Shown: in pieces, positions 15,680 to 24,626 of the stretch
How the letters are laid out: every line of letters starts with the position of its first letter
Position numbering within the stretch: the first letter of the stretch is position 1
Notes under the pieces: model-generated
Told to the model about the DNA's origin: nothing
The model's input: the letters and a program-made list of their open reading frames with translations, nothing else
Databases searched by the model: none
Translations under genes and position numbers: made by a program
Assembly (NCBI RefSeq): GCF_000336615.1
Contig: NZ_AOLW01000006.1
Coordinates: 124,001 to 188,000 of the forward strand
Origin: Haloarcula amylolytica JCM 13557
GTDB taxonomy: Archaea > Halobacteriota > Halobacteria > Halobacteriales > Haloarculaceae
Reading direction: 5' to 3'
Length of the DNA: 64,000 nucleotides

Positions 15680-17014
15680 CTAGCGTGGGTCCGCCGGCCG
15701 GGGCTCGTAGGACTCCGGTGTCGCGCCCAATCTGGCGACGAGCCACAGCACCGGGAGCAACAGGACGCTCCCGACGACGAAGGGCGACCAGTAGCCGACG
15801 GCGAAGTACAGTCCCCCCATGACCGGCGGGCCGACGGTCCGGGCGAGACTGCCAGCGCCCTGCGTGACGCCGAAGGCGCTCCCCTGGAGGGCCGCGCTGG
15901 CCTGCTGGGAAACCAGCGCTGTCAGCGTCACCGAGAGGATACCGTTGCCGAGCGGCAGCACTGTCAGCACGAGAAGCAAGCCAAGCAGGTCAGCAGTAAG
16001 AAACGGGACGAGATTGGTCAGGTCGGGGAGTACCGACCCGATGGGCCGCGAAATCGGGATCGCGCCGACGCCGACGACGAGCAGCCCGGTCCCGAACACC
16101 GAGAGCCGGACCGGGCTGTAGCGGGCCGAGAGCCGGCCAACGAGGACCCCCTGCGTGATGACCGCGACGACGCCGATGTAGGTCAACAGCAGCGCGCTCT
16201 GGGCCGCGGTGTAGCCGTAGATGTCGGCGACGTAGGGGACGAACATCACCTGCACGCCGGAGAAGGCGAAAGAGACGAGAAAGAAGGCCACGAGCAGGGG
16301 ACGGAGACCCGGCGTCGCCACCGCCGTGCGGAGTTGCGTAACCGCAGACGTACGTTCCGTCGTGTCCGTGGACGTGGACGCTCTTCTGGACTCGGGGAGA
16401 AAGAGGAGTGCGACGAACACGCCACCCAGGCTCGCGGCCGCGGCGGCGAAGCTCGGGAGCGAAAACCGGGTTATCGGGACGGCCGCCGGCAAAAGGCCGT
16501 CGACGGCGGTAACCGTGGCGTCGAAGCTCAACACCGCGCCGATACCGGGGCCGAAGATGAAGCCGAGGCCGAACGCGGCCCCGATGAACCCCAGGGCCGC
16601 GGCCCGCCGCTCCGGCGGCGTCACGTCGGCGACGTAGGCCTGTGCCGTCGAGAGGTTCCCGCCCATCGCGCCGGCCAGCATCCGGGACAGAAACAGGAGC
16701 CACAGCGCGTCGGCCAGCCCAAACACCGTCCACGCGACGACGGAGCCACACAGCGACACCACCAGCACCGGGCGGCGACCGACGCGGTCCGACAGCGAGC
16801 CAAGCAGCGGTGCGAAGACGAACTGCATCGCAGAGTAGGACGCCGCGAGCAGTCCGATGACGAACTCCGTGCCGCCCGGGAACGTGCGCGTGTAGTACGG
16901 CAGAATGGGGATGATGATACCGAACCCCAGCAGGTCCAGAAAGACCACGAAGAAGACGACCGCGAGGCCGCGACGGCGGCGGGATCCGGTGATTCCGGTC
17001 CCGGTGTCTGTCAT
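15680..17014 (-). CDS. Major facilitator superfamily transporter
   Basis: A 444-residue, 12-helix MFS protein. The loop 2-3 signature GSLSDRVGRRPVLVVSL is present, and the early helix motif VVFLDLLGFGIIIPILPYY is typical of TetA-like drug:H+ antiporters. LGFIGAAFGLGFIFGPGIGAVL is antiporter motif C-like. It probably exports a small hydrophobic compound; the substrate is unknown. The start at 17014 (MTDTGTGITGSRRRRG) is chosen because the longer frame overlaps the upstream promoter of the divergent radical SAM gene. Confidence 0.9.
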   Translation of the reverse strand: MTDTGTGITGSRRRRGLAVVFFVVFLDLLGFGIIIPILPYYTRTFPGGTEFVIGLLAASYSAMQFVFAPLLGSLSDRVGRRPVLVVSLCGSVVAWTVFGLADALWLLFLSRMLAGAMGGNLSTAQAYVADVTPPERRAAALGFIGAAFGLGFIFGPGIGAVLSFDATVTAVDGLLPAAVPITRFSLPSFAAAAASLGGVFVALLFLPESRRASTSTDTTERTSAVTQLRTAVATPGLRPLLVAFFLVSFAFSGVQVMFVPYVADIYGYTAAQSALLLTYIGVVAVITQGVLVGRLSARYSPVRLSVFGTGLLVVGVGAIPISRPIGSVLPDLTNLVPFLTADLLGLLLVLTVLPLGNGILSVTLTALVSQQASAALQGSAFGVTQGAGSLARTVGPPVMGGLYFAVGYWSPFVVGSVLLLPVLWLVARLGATPESYEPRPADPR

Positions 17015-17147
17015 ACCACCGTCTGCGTCGGGGAGCGGGATAAGAGCCAGGGAGGCCAGGACAGTCAGGGGGACGAGCCATGCCGTCCCGTCCCACGCCA
17101 GAACCGATGCGCACGCTTTTTCCCGCTGGGCGGAGTGGCTAGAGACA

Positions 17148-18179
17148 ATGATTTCCGAGGGCTGCGAACAGTGCGCCAAAGGCGGCAAGATGGTGCTGTT
17201 CGTCTACGGCTACTGCGACCAGCGAGACTGCTTCTACTGTCCCCTCGGGGAAAACCGCAAGAACGTCACCCAGATGTACGCCAACGAGCGTCCCGTCGAG
17301 GACGACTCGGACGTCATCGAGGAGGCCAAGCGCATGAGCGCGCTCGGCACATCGATCACCGGCGGCGAACCCCAGGAAGTGCTCGACCGGACCTGTCACT
17401 ATCTGGAACTGCTGAAAGACGAGTTCGGCGAGGATCACCACACGCACCTCTACACCGGCATCCCCGGCGGCCGCGAGAATATGCGCCGCCTCTCTGAGGC
17501 CGGCCTCGACGAGATCCGCTTCCACCCGCCTCTGGAGCAGTGGGGCGACCTCCACGGGACCGAGTGGGAGGACATCCTCTACATCGCCCGCGAGGAGGGG
17601 CTGACCCCCGCCTTCGAGATTCCCGGCATCCGCGCGGAGGAGGAGTTCCTCGAATTCCTCGACGAGGGCGCGGCCGACTTCTGTAACATCAACGAGTTCG
17701 AGATGTCCGACGGGAACTACCGCCGGATGCAGGAGGAGGGCTTCGAACTGAAGGAAGACCACATGAGCGCTGTCGAGGGCTCCCACGACATCCTGGAGAA
17801 GATGGGCGACCACGAGAAGGTGTACTTCTGTACGAGCGTGTTCAAAGACGCCGCCCAGCACCGCTCACGGCTCAAGCGGATGGCCCGCAACATCCGCCGG
17901 CCCTTCGACGACGTGACTGACGACGGCACGCTCGTCTACGGGAAGGCGTGGACCTCCGAAGCACGACTCGAAACCCTCGGCGTCCCCGAGGAGTACTACA
18001 CAGTCAAATCCGAGCACGTCGAACTCGCCTGGTGGCTGCTCGAAGAGATGGTCGAAGAGGGCGACGTCGAGAAGGGCGAAATCGTCGAGCAGTACCCGAC
18101 GTACGACGGGACGGTTGTCGAGCGGACGCCGCTGTCGGCTTCGAATCCGCAGTCGGAGCAGTCGGCGGTGGGGGACTGA
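17148..18179 (+). CDS. Radical SAM protein (COG2108-like)
   Basis: A 343-residue protein. A first Cys pair CEQC (6-9) is followed by the presumed cluster site YGYCDQRDCFYCPL, with spacing C23-x4-C28-x2-C31, and then SITGGEPQEVLDRT, which matches the radical SAM GGEP motif binding SAM. LYTGIPGGRENMRRL and EIRFHPPLEQWGD continue the partial TIM barrel. I recall an archaeal family of this type (COG2108, related to pyruvate-formate-lyase activase) of unknown function. The ATG at 17148 directly precedes ISEGCEQC. The last 47 bp of coding sequence before the variable tail are duplicated downstream (18307-18353). Confidence 0.88.
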   Translation: MISEGCEQCAKGGKMVLFVYGYCDQRDCFYCPLGENRKNVTQMYANERPVEDDSDVIEEAKRMSALGTSITGGEPQEVLDRTCHYLELLKDEFGEDHHTHLYTGIPGGRENMRRLSEAGLDEIRFHPPLEQWGDLHGTEWEDILYIAREEGLTPAFEIPGIRAEEEFLEFLDEGAADFCNINEFEMSDGNYRRMQEEGFELKEDHMSAVEGSHDILEKMGDHEKVYFCTSVFKDAAQHRSRLKRMARNIRRPFDDVTDDGTLVYGKAWTSEARLETLGVPEEYYTVKSEHVELAWWLLEEMVEEGDVEKGEIVEQYPTYDGTVVERTPLSASNPQSEQSAVGD

Positions 18180-18353
18180 GTCGTTCTGGACGCGAACGAG
18201 CGAAGCGAGTGAGACGTCCGGTTTTTTAGCGTAGATTTTTCGAGGAGTGGTTCCCGCAGTGAGCGGAGCGAGCGAGGAAACCCGACGATGAAAAAGGTAC
18301 TCGCGGCAGTACCCGACATACGACGGGACGGTCGTCGAGCGGACGCCGCTGTC
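18180..18353 (+). repeat. Hairpin/T-tract element plus duplicated 3' end of the radical SAM gene
   Basis: Immediately after the stop there is a hairpin (18188-18219, GGACG...CGTCC around GAGCGAAGCGAGTG), a T6 tract and an imperfect long stem with ATTTTTC and GAAAAAGG arms. Then 18307-18353 repeats 18090-18136 of the gene with two mismatches in 47 bp. The copy reads on in frame as an alternative protein tail ending TGA at about 18393. The element resembles those at 23396-23493 and 34634-34737. Confidence 0.75.
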
Positions 18354-18494
18354 CAACGGTGCTGACGCTGGACGAGCAACGGCTGACGACTGAGACATGG
18401 GTTCCGTTTTTCTGCCCGGTTTCTGCATCACACAGGCCTGTACTCTCCAGCCGTGGCTTTATTTATCAGCTAAGAGAAATGCCAGTGACCCTCC

Positions 18495-19331
18495 ATGCGC
18501 CTGGCTATCGACAGCGGCAAACTGCTGTACGCACTCGGTGTCCTGTTCGCCGCGGCGGCGCTGCTGTATTTCGTCCGGGACGTCGTGTTCGATCTCTCGA
18601 TAACGGTGAAAGCGGCGCTGCTGTTGCTGGGCTTTATTGCGTTCTTCGTAGCAGGTGTGGCCGTCGAACGGGACGTGCTTGACGTCGTCGCCTTCGCTCT
18701 CAGTGGCGTGACCTACGTCGTGTTCGCCGGCTACGTCGTCGTCCGGTATTCGCCGGGTGAAACTGGCACGTTCCTGTTGCTCGCCGCGTCCGCGGGGCTG
18801 TTCGTTGGCCTCGGCTACGCGCTCCGAGCGGGGATTCCGACACCGTCGCGGCAAACAGCGGCAGTCGCCCTCGGCGGCCTCCTCGTCGTGAGCGTCCTGC
18901 TCGTGGGAGCCGACGCGCTCAGTGGCGGGGTGACCTACGACGTGCAGACAAACGAGTCGGTCACCGTGTCGGTCCCAGAGCCGGAGAACCCGGACAGGTA
19001 CCCGTACATCGAGGCGGAGATCGGAGCCGTTACCGCATCGAACCCGTCACCGTTCCTGCGAGCGCTAGACCTCCCCTCGCTTTCGGGCTGTCTGGTCGGG
19101 CCGACAGACCACCCGCAGGACAGCGTGTACGTAGACACCGATATCCAGTGGGACGAGGACACCATCGGCGCTTCGACGACGAAGTCCTACGCCGTCACCG
19201 CCGAGTTACCGATTGACCCGAACCGGACGGAGTCAAAAACGTACGCCGTCGAGCGAGACATCGACTGCAGCGCGGAGCGCTCCGAGCCGACGATAGCGAT
19301 TCAGGTCGACGAAGGCGACACGTTAGACTGA
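18495..19331 (+). CDS. Membrane protein with extracytoplasmic C-terminal domain
   Basis: A 278-residue protein with about five N-terminal hydrophobic helices (residues 5-135, e.g. LLYALGVLFAAAALLYFV and ALLLLGFIAFFVAGVAV). A beta-rich soluble domain follows (residues 140-278) with Asn-x-Ser/Thr sites, which probably faces outside. I recognise no family beyond similarity to haloarchaeal conserved membrane proteins. The stop is directly adjacent to the stop of the convergent gene at 19332, with no spacer. It is preceded by a TTTATTTAT-type AT-rich stretch (about 18460-18470) that can serve as a TATA box for a leaderless start. Confidence 0.82.
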   Translation: MRLAIDSGKLLYALGVLFAAAALLYFVRDVVFDLSITVKAALLLLGFIAFFVAGVAVERDVLDVVAFALSGVTYVVFAGYVVVRYSPGETGTFLLLAASAGLFVGLGYALRAGIPTPSRQTAAVALGGLLVVSVLLVGADALSGGVTYDVQTNESVTVSVPEPENPDRYPYIEAEIGAVTASNPSPFLRALDLPSLSGCLVGPTDHPQDSVYVDTDIQWDEDTIGASTTKSYAVTAELPIDPNRTESKTYAVERDIDCSAERSEPTIAIQVDEGDTLD

Positions 19332-19652
19332 CTACTCCAGTTCCGTGAGACATTCCTGACAGTAAGTGGCGTCTTGCATGTTCGGCGTGCCGCAGGTGCT
19401 ACAGGTCACGACCGACATATTGGTCGCCGACAGCGGTGACGCCTCGGCGTCGGTCAATACGTCGGCCGACCAGTCGGGTCTGGTCGGCGACTGGTCTTTC
19501 ATCTCGGCGCGCTGGTGGGCCTGCTGGATGAGTTCGTCGTCACGCATCGCTTCGAGGCCGCGCCACAGTCCCAGAAACAGCAGCGTCGGCGCGACGATGA
19601 CGAACAGGCCAATGATGACGCGCAACGCCAGTTCCACCTGACCGGGTGGCAT
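19332..19652 (-). CDS. Membrane protein with C-terminal zinc ribbon
   Basis: A 106-residue protein. One N-terminal transmembrane helix (LALRVIIGLFVIVAPTLLFLGLW) is followed by an acidic linker and a C-terminal zinc ribbon CSTCGTPNMQDATYCQEC (two CxxC pairs). Such one-helix zinc-ribbon proteins are widespread in haloarchaea and uncharacterised. The start at 19652 (MPPGQVELA) places the helix right after a short N-terminus; the longer frame adds cysteines and basic residues that look non-coding. Confidence 0.8.
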   Translation of the reverse strand: MPPGQVELALRVIIGLFVIVAPTLLFLGLWRGLEAMRDDELIQQAHQRAEMKDQSPTRPDWSADVLTDAEASPLSATNMSVVTCSTCGTPNMQDATYCQECLTELE

Positions 19653-19759
19653 ACAGTCACAATGGGCTGAAGCGTCGAGTATCCTTCGCCGCATCCGTCG
19701 GCTCGCGGGCCGTCAGGCCGCGTCGACGCCTTCTTGCCCCGCCTCGCTGAAGACAGGGT

Positions 19760-20275
19760 ATGAGTGGCCCTATCGTGGCAGTCGGTGGCGGACTCGCCGT
19801 GGTCTTGCTCCTCGGGTTGAGCGCGTTCTTTTCGAGCTCGGAGATCGCAGTGTTCTCGCTACAGAAGGACTGGATAGCACAGCAGGCGGCGACGGGCGAC
19901 CGACAGGCCCAGGTGCTGGAAGAGCTGTACGACAACCCACACCGCCTGCTGGTGACACTGCTGGTCGGCAACAACATCGTCAACATCGCGATTTCGAGCA
20001 TCATCACCGTTCTCGTCGCGAGCTATCTCTCCCCAGGGCCGGCGGTCGTCGCGACCACGGTCGTCACCAGTTTCCTCATCCTGATTTTCGGCGAGATCGT
20101 GCCGAAGGCGTTCGGCCTCGGCAACGCGCAAGAATGGGCCCTGACCGTCGCATCGCCGGTCCGGATCGTCGAGCGCGTGCTCTCCCCGCTTATCACGTTG
20201 TTCGACGGAATTACCAGTCGCATAAACGCCCTCATCCCCGTCGAGACGGACATCGAGAAGCCGTATCTGGACTGA
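19760..20275 (+). CDS. Stand-alone DUF21 (CNNM transmembrane) protein
   Basis: A 171-residue protein consisting only of the DUF21 transmembrane domain. Helix 1 carries the LSAFFSSSEIAVFSL motif, then comes RLLVTLLVGNNIVNIAISSI, and then ILIFGEIVPKAFGLGNAQ, whose GEIxPK is diagnostic. Most family members (CNNM/CorC, Mg2+ transport or regulation) carry CBS and transporter-associated domains after this; here the protein stops shortly after the fourth helix (DIEKPYLD). A metal-ion transport role is inferred. The next gene (YccF) is convergent, 3 bp away. Confidence 0.85.
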   Translation: MSGPIVAVGGGLAVVLLLGLSAFFSSSEIAVFSLQKDWIAQQAATGDRQAQVLEELYDNPHRLLVTLLVGNNIVNIAISSIITVLVASYLSPGPAVVATTVVTSFLILIFGEIVPKAFGLGNAQEWALTVASPVRIVERVLSPLITLFDGITSRINALIPVETDIEKPYLD

Positions 20276-20278
20276 CCG

Positions 20279-20653
20279 TCAGTACTGGTACAGCGAAACG
20301 ACGAACGGGAGCTTGTTGTACATCCAGATCGCCAGCGGGAGGCCGATGATCGTCACCGACAGCGCGTACGCGACGCCGGTCCAGACGCCGCTGGCCCACC
20401 AGCCGACGAAGACGAACCAGACGGCGCGGACGAGCAGCGAGTGTTGCGAGCCACCGTCGGTCTCTGTGACGAGTCGGTCGCGCCGCTTGAGCGTCAGCAC
20501 GAGCGGTACCCTGTTTATCATCTTGATGCCCAGCGGGATGCCGATGATCGTGACGTTCAGTAGCCACGCGACCGAGAGCCAGATGCCCGTCACCCACCAG
20601 CCGACGAGCAGAAACCACACCGCCCGAACGAGGAGGGACCGCTGTTCACTCAT
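20279..20653 (-). CDS. YccF-domain inner membrane protein
   Basis: A 124-residue protein with two tandem YccF repeats, each reading SLLVRAVWF(L/V)(L/F)VGWW followed by a short segment and then V(T)IIG(I/L)PL(G/A)I. Four membrane segments are predicted. The family is of unknown function, found across bacteria and archaea. The ATG at 20653 precedes MSEQRSLLVRA. The upstream region (20654-20937) is AT-rich and shared with the divergent transducer gene. Confidence 0.88.
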   Translation of the reverse strand: MSEQRSLLVRAVWFLLVGWWVTGIWLSVAWLLNVTIIGIPLGIKMINRVPLVLTLKRRDRLVTETDGGSQHSLLVRAVWFVFVGWWASGVWTGVAYALSVTIIGLPLAIWMYNKLPFVVSLYQY

Positions 20654-20905
20654 ACAGGAGCTACCATACCTGCCGGCATAAGTTTCTGGTTCGGTGGCGG
20701 GATGCGTCATCATAGGTGTACCCACACTGTCGGGCGTCTACCAGATCAGTATCAGAGGTGATACCCGACGCATAGCAGATGATATATTCACGGACAGGTC
20801 TCAAAAATGGGATGAGTATATCGTCCATCAGATCGCCTGAAAATGCCGTTCTCTGGCCAATATGTTCGTATATGCCTCAGTCAGTAATTCTATATATGTG
20901 GCAGC

Positions 20906-20922
20906 TTTTTGTATAATAATTA
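20906..20922 (+). promoter_or_regulatory. Probable core promoter of the transducer gene
   Basis: TTTTTGTATAATAATTAG lies 16-32 bp before the ATG at 20938 in a markedly AT-rich stretch of an otherwise GC-rich genome. This fits a leaderless transcript with the TATA box at the usual distance. Confidence 0.6.
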
Positions 20923-20937
20923 GAAACCGGCGGACGA

Positions 20938-23304
20938 ATGGTGAGCCAACGCTTTCGTCCGTCCCGGTTCCGGGTTTCACGGTTCGTCCCGGATGCTATC
21001 CGGAAACGATTCGTCAGGAAGTTTCTCGCGGCCGTGCTAGTGGCAGTACTGGTCGCCGGTGGCATCGGAGCGGCGTTCTACGTCGACACCACGCGAACGC
21101 TCGACCGCCGTGTCGAGTCACAGGTCGTCTCGACCGCCGAGTTACAGGCGGACGGTCTCGACAACTGGGTCGACGGTTTCCGCCGGCAGACCCGAACGCT
21201 CTCGTCGGTCAAGGAGTTCCAGAACGGACAGCCGGGCGTCATCAAGGACTATCTCCTGCTGGAGTCGAGTGACCTTACCTCCGAGTTCGTCGCCGTGCAT
21301 TACGTACAGGCGTCGGACGGGACGGTGGAGGCAAGCACCGCGAACGGGATCCGCGGGCAGACACTCGCCGAGTTGGGTGTACCGTGGGGCTCGGAGATGG
21401 CGGGGGTCGACAGCGAAACCGACACGTCGGGGGCCGTCGTTGTGCCGGAAGAGCCCTACAAGTCGCCGGTGACCAACGACAACGTTCTCGCGTTCGTCAG
21501 TTCGCCCCCGCGAAACACCGAACACGTCGTCGTCGTCGAAGCGAACCTCTCCGCCCGGACCGAGGAGTTCCGCGGATCGATGACCGACGGTGAGACGACA
21601 ATTCTCGGACCGGACGGGTCAGCAGTCGTCGGCCAGAGCGTCCCCTCGGCAACGGCCACGGCGTTTGCGAGCGGCGACGGGGACGGGTTCGAGCAGTCCT
21701 CGGGAACGGTGTACGGCTACGCGAACCTCGATAGCGTCCGCTGGACTGTCGTGACCCAGGTACCGGCGTCGAGCGCCTACGCCATGCGGAACCAAATCGG
21801 GACCAGCCTCCTCCTGACGCTCGCGTCCGCGCTGGTCGTCCTCGGGGGCGTGACCATCGGCATGGGGAAGCGGTCGGCGACGACTCTCGCGGACCTCGCC
21901 GAAACGGCCGACAGGATGAAAACAGGCGACCTCGACGTGACGCTCGACACGGCCCGCGACGACGAGATCGGCCGCCTGTTCGACGCGTTCGACGAGATGC
22001 GTCGGTCCCTGCGGGAGCAGATTGCCGACGCCGAACGGGCCAGGGAAAGCGCCGAGTCAGCGAGGAGCGAGGCGGAATCGGCCAAGCGGGAAGCCGAATC
22101 GGCTCGCGAGGACGCGCTGGAACTCAGTGAGCAACTGCAGGACCGCGCCGCGGCCTACGGTGACGTCATGGACGCCTGCGCCGACGGCGATCTGACGGCG
22201 CGGATGGCGACAGACGCGGACAACGAGTCGATGACCCACATCGCGACGACGTACAACGCGATGCTCGACGAGTGGGAGGACACCATGCGCGAGGTCCGGA
22301 CATTCAGTGAGTCGGTCCAGGCCGCCAGCGGGACTGTCTCCGAGAACGTCGCCGCGGTCCACGACCGCAGCACCGGTGTCAAGGACTCGGCGACGGAGAT
22401 GGCCGACGGCGCGGAGGCCCAGTCGGCGAAGCTCGATACCGTTCTGGCGGAGCTGGAAGACCTCTCTGCCACCGTCGAAGAGGTATCGACCGCCGCCGAC
22501 ACCGTCAGGGACCGCGCCGACGAGGCGCTCGACCGGTCGCAAGACGGGCGCGCGGCGGCCCAGCGTGCAGCGACGGCCCTCGACGAAATCGAGATCTCGA
22601 CCGGAGAGACCGTCGTTCAGGTCGAGGAACTCGACGCGCTGATGAGTGAGGTCGAAGCCGTAACCGACCTCATCGCGGACATCGCGGACCAGACGACAAT
22701 GCTCGCACTGAACGCAAACATCGAAGCCGCCCGTGCCGGGACCAGCGGTGAGGGCGACGGGTTCGCCGTTGTCGCCGACGAGGTGAAGGCTCTCGCAGAC
22801 GAGACGGTCGCCGCGACCGACGACATCGAGACCGCCATCGGCGAGATGCGCGAACAGGTCGAACGCACCGTCGACGAGATGCACACCACTCAGTCGAAGG
22901 TCGCCACCGGGGCCGAGACCGTCGGCGAGGCGCTGGCGGCGTTCGACGGCATCGTCGACGACATCGAGGACGCGACCACCGGAATGCGGGAGATCGACAG
23001 GGCGACCGACGAACAGGCGGCGTCCACGCAGGAAGTCGTCTCGATGGTCGAGGGAGTCGGCGATATCAGCGACGCCACAGCGACCGAAGCGGCAGCCGTC
23101 GCCGACGCGGCGACCGAGCAAGTCACGGCCGTCGATAGCGTCGAATCCTCCGTCACACAGCTCTCCGAGCGCGCCACTGATCTCGGGCAGCTGCTCGAAG
23201 CGTTCACTGTCGACGAAGAGCTCGGTAGCATCGACGGTGAGACCGACGTGTTCGATGCAGCGATCAAGAACCAGACAGAAGTAGAGTCAACAGGAGACGA
23301 CTGA
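20938..23304 (+). CDS. Halobacterial transducer (methyl-accepting chemotaxis protein) with extracellular sensor
   Basis: A 788-residue receptor. Transmembrane helix 1 is near residues 28-48 (FLAAVLVAVLVAGGIGAAFYV). An extracellular sensor of about 235 residues follows, possibly Cache-like. Helix 2 is near 287-310 (SLLLTLASALVVLGGVTIGMG), followed by a HAMP domain and a long coiled coil with Glu/Ala heptads. The signalling tip is DIADQTTMLALNANIEAARAG...GFAVVADEVKALADE. The sensor ligand is unknown. It should feed a CheA/CheW system outside this window. It overlaps no neighbour; an AT-rich promoter precedes it. Confidence 0.95.
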   Translation: MVSQRFRPSRFRVSRFVPDAIRKRFVRKFLAAVLVAVLVAGGIGAAFYVDTTRTLDRRVESQVVSTAELQADGLDNWVDGFRRQTRTLSSVKEFQNGQPGVIKDYLLLESSDLTSEFVAVHYVQASDGTVEASTANGIRGQTLAELGVPWGSEMAGVDSETDTSGAVVVPEEPYKSPVTNDNVLAFVSSPPRNTEHVVVVEANLSARTEEFRGSMTDGETTILGPDGSAVVGQSVPSATATAFASGDGDGFEQSSGTVYGYANLDSVRWTVVTQVPASSAYAMRNQIGTSLLLTLASALVVLGGVTIGMGKRSATTLADLAETADRMKTGDLDVTLDTARDDEIGRLFDAFDEMRRSLREQIADAERARESAESARSEAESAKREAESAREDALELSEQLQDRAAAYGDVMDACADGDLTARMATDADNESMTHIATTYNAMLDEWEDTMREVRTFSESVQAASGTVSENVAAVHDRSTGVKDSATEMADGAEAQSAKLDTVLAELEDLSATVEEVSTAADTVRDRADEALDRSQDGRAAAQRAATALDEIEISTGETVVQVEELDALMSEVEAVTDLIADIADQTTMLALNANIEAARAGTSGEGDGFAVVADEVKALADETVAATDDIETAIGEMREQVERTVDEMHTTQSKVATGAETVGEALAAFDGIVDDIEDATTGMREIDRATDEQAASTQEVVSMVEGVGDISDATATEAAAVADAATEQVTAVDSVESSVTQLSERATDLGQLLEAFTVDEELGSIDGETDVFDAAIKNQTEVESTGDD

Positions 23305-23344
23305 GCGGTCAGCGGCTCTCCGACGAGGACCCTACCCAGCCGTT

Positions 23345-23493
23345 AGTCCTCGAACCCGTCTTCGAAGACGAACGTCCCGTTCCGCTGGACGACTTGCACC
23401 GACCTTTTTCGGCGTCGGGTCGCCGCTGGCGACCGCTCCTTGAAAAACGTCGATGAAAAGGCCGACCGCTCACTCTGTTCGCGGTCGGTACTC
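23345..23493 (-). repeat. Duplicated 3' end of the aminopeptidase gene plus hairpin/T-tract element
   Basis: 23345-23395 repeats 23494-23544 (the last 51 bp of the aminopeptidase gene) without a mismatch, followed by a different stop (TAA instead of TGA). Between the copies, read on the minus strand, are a hairpin CCGACCGCGAACAGAG-type (23488-23462), a CCTTTT tract, CGACGTTTTTC, a GC stem and GAAAAAGGTCG. The order and sequence resemble the element behind the radical SAM gene. Confidence 0.85.
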
Positions 23494-24583
23494 AGTCCTC
23501 GAACCCGTCTTCGAAGACGAACGTCCCGTTCCGCTGGACGACTTCGCCGTCGACTTCGATGAACGAGTCCTCGCTCATGTCGACGATCATGTCGACGTGG
23601 ACGGCCGATTCGTTTTGCTCGTTGTCCTCGCCAACCGTCTCGTCGTAGGCTCGCCCTACCGCCATATGAACGGTGTCGCCCATCTTTTCATCGAACAGCA
23701 TGTTGTAGGAGAACTGGTCGATATCCCGGTTCATTCCGATACCCAGTTCGCCGAGTCGGCTCGCACCGTCATCAGTCGACAGCACCTCTGTCAGGAGGGC
23801 CTCGTTCTTGGCGGCGCTGTGCTCGACGACTTCGCCGTCCTCGAAGCGGAGGAATACGTCGGTCACTTCTCGGCCCTGGTGGTACAGCGGCTTGTCGAAC
23901 AGCACCTCGCCCTCGACGCTGTCGGAGACTGGCGCAGTGAACACCTCACCGCCGGGCAGGTTCTTCTCGCCGTAGTCGTTGAGCGTCTCGTTGCCGGCGA
24001 CAGACATCGTCACGTCCGTCGTCTCCCCCGAGACGATGCGGACTTCCTCGGCGGGGTCGAGTATCTCGACCATCTGTGCCTGGTGCTCGCGAACGGCGTC
24101 CCAGTCTTTGAGGACGGCGTCCCAGACGAAGTTCTCGTACCCCTCTGTGGAGGTCTGGGCGAGCTGGGCGTTCGCGGGCGCGGGGTACTGCGTGAGACAC
24201 CAGGTCTTCGAGAGCCGCTCGTTCAAGAGTGGCTGCTGGGACTGCTGGTAGGCGGCTGTCGTTTCGGGGTCAACGTCGCTGGTCTCGGTGACGTTGTCGC
24301 TGCCCTTGATAGCGATGTACGCGTCCATCTCCTCGTACAGCGCCTCGATGTGGCTCGGTGTCTCGAACTCGTCCCGGTTGCGGAGGTAGGCGCGCCGGAA
24401 CCGCTCGCCGAGACGGTCCTGCACGACAAGCGGGTTCGCGCCGCGGTCGGCGGCGAACTCGTGTAGCGCGGTGACGAGGTCCGAAGCCTGCGGGTGGGCG
24501 TCGATAACGAGGTTGTCGCCTTCGCTCAGGTCGATAGAGTGGTCGACGATGACTTCCGCGTGTTCGCGAATACGTGGGTCCAT
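23492..24583 (-). CDS. Aminopeptidase, M29 (thermophilic leucyl aminopeptidase) family
   Basis: A 363-residue metallopeptidase. The family core is visible as EVFTAPVSDSVEGEV, VVEHSAAKNEALLTEVLS, LGIGMNRDIDQFSYNMLFDEKMGDTVHMAVGRAYDET and AVHVDMIVDM, which contain the Glu, His, Asp and Tyr residues used for the dinuclear metal site. It releases N-terminal amino acids from peptides in the cytoplasm. The start at 24583 (MDPRIREHAEVIVDHS) is typical. Its C-terminal coding segment is duplicated 149 bp downstream (see the repeat entry). Monocistronic. Confidence 0.92.
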   Translation of the reverse strand: MDPRIREHAEVIVDHSIDLSEGDNLVIDAHPQASDLVTALHEFAADRGANPLVVQDRLGERFRRAYLRNRDEFETPSHIEALYEEMDAYIAIKGSDNVTETSDVDPETTAAYQQSQQPLLNERLSKTWCLTQYPAPANAQLAQTSTEGYENFVWDAVLKDWDAVREHQAQMVEILDPAEEVRIVSGETTDVTMSVAGNETLNDYGEKNLPGGEVFTAPVSDSVEGEVLFDKPLYHQGREVTDVFLRFEDGEVVEHSAAKNEALLTEVLSTDDGASRLGELGIGMNRDIDQFSYNMLFDEKMGDTVHMAVGRAYDETVGEDNEQNESAVHVDMIVDMSEDSFIEVDGEVVQRNGTFVFEDGFED

Positions 24584-24626
24584 ACAGATAGGCACCACCG
24601 ACGGCCCCTAATCGTTACCCTCCCGG

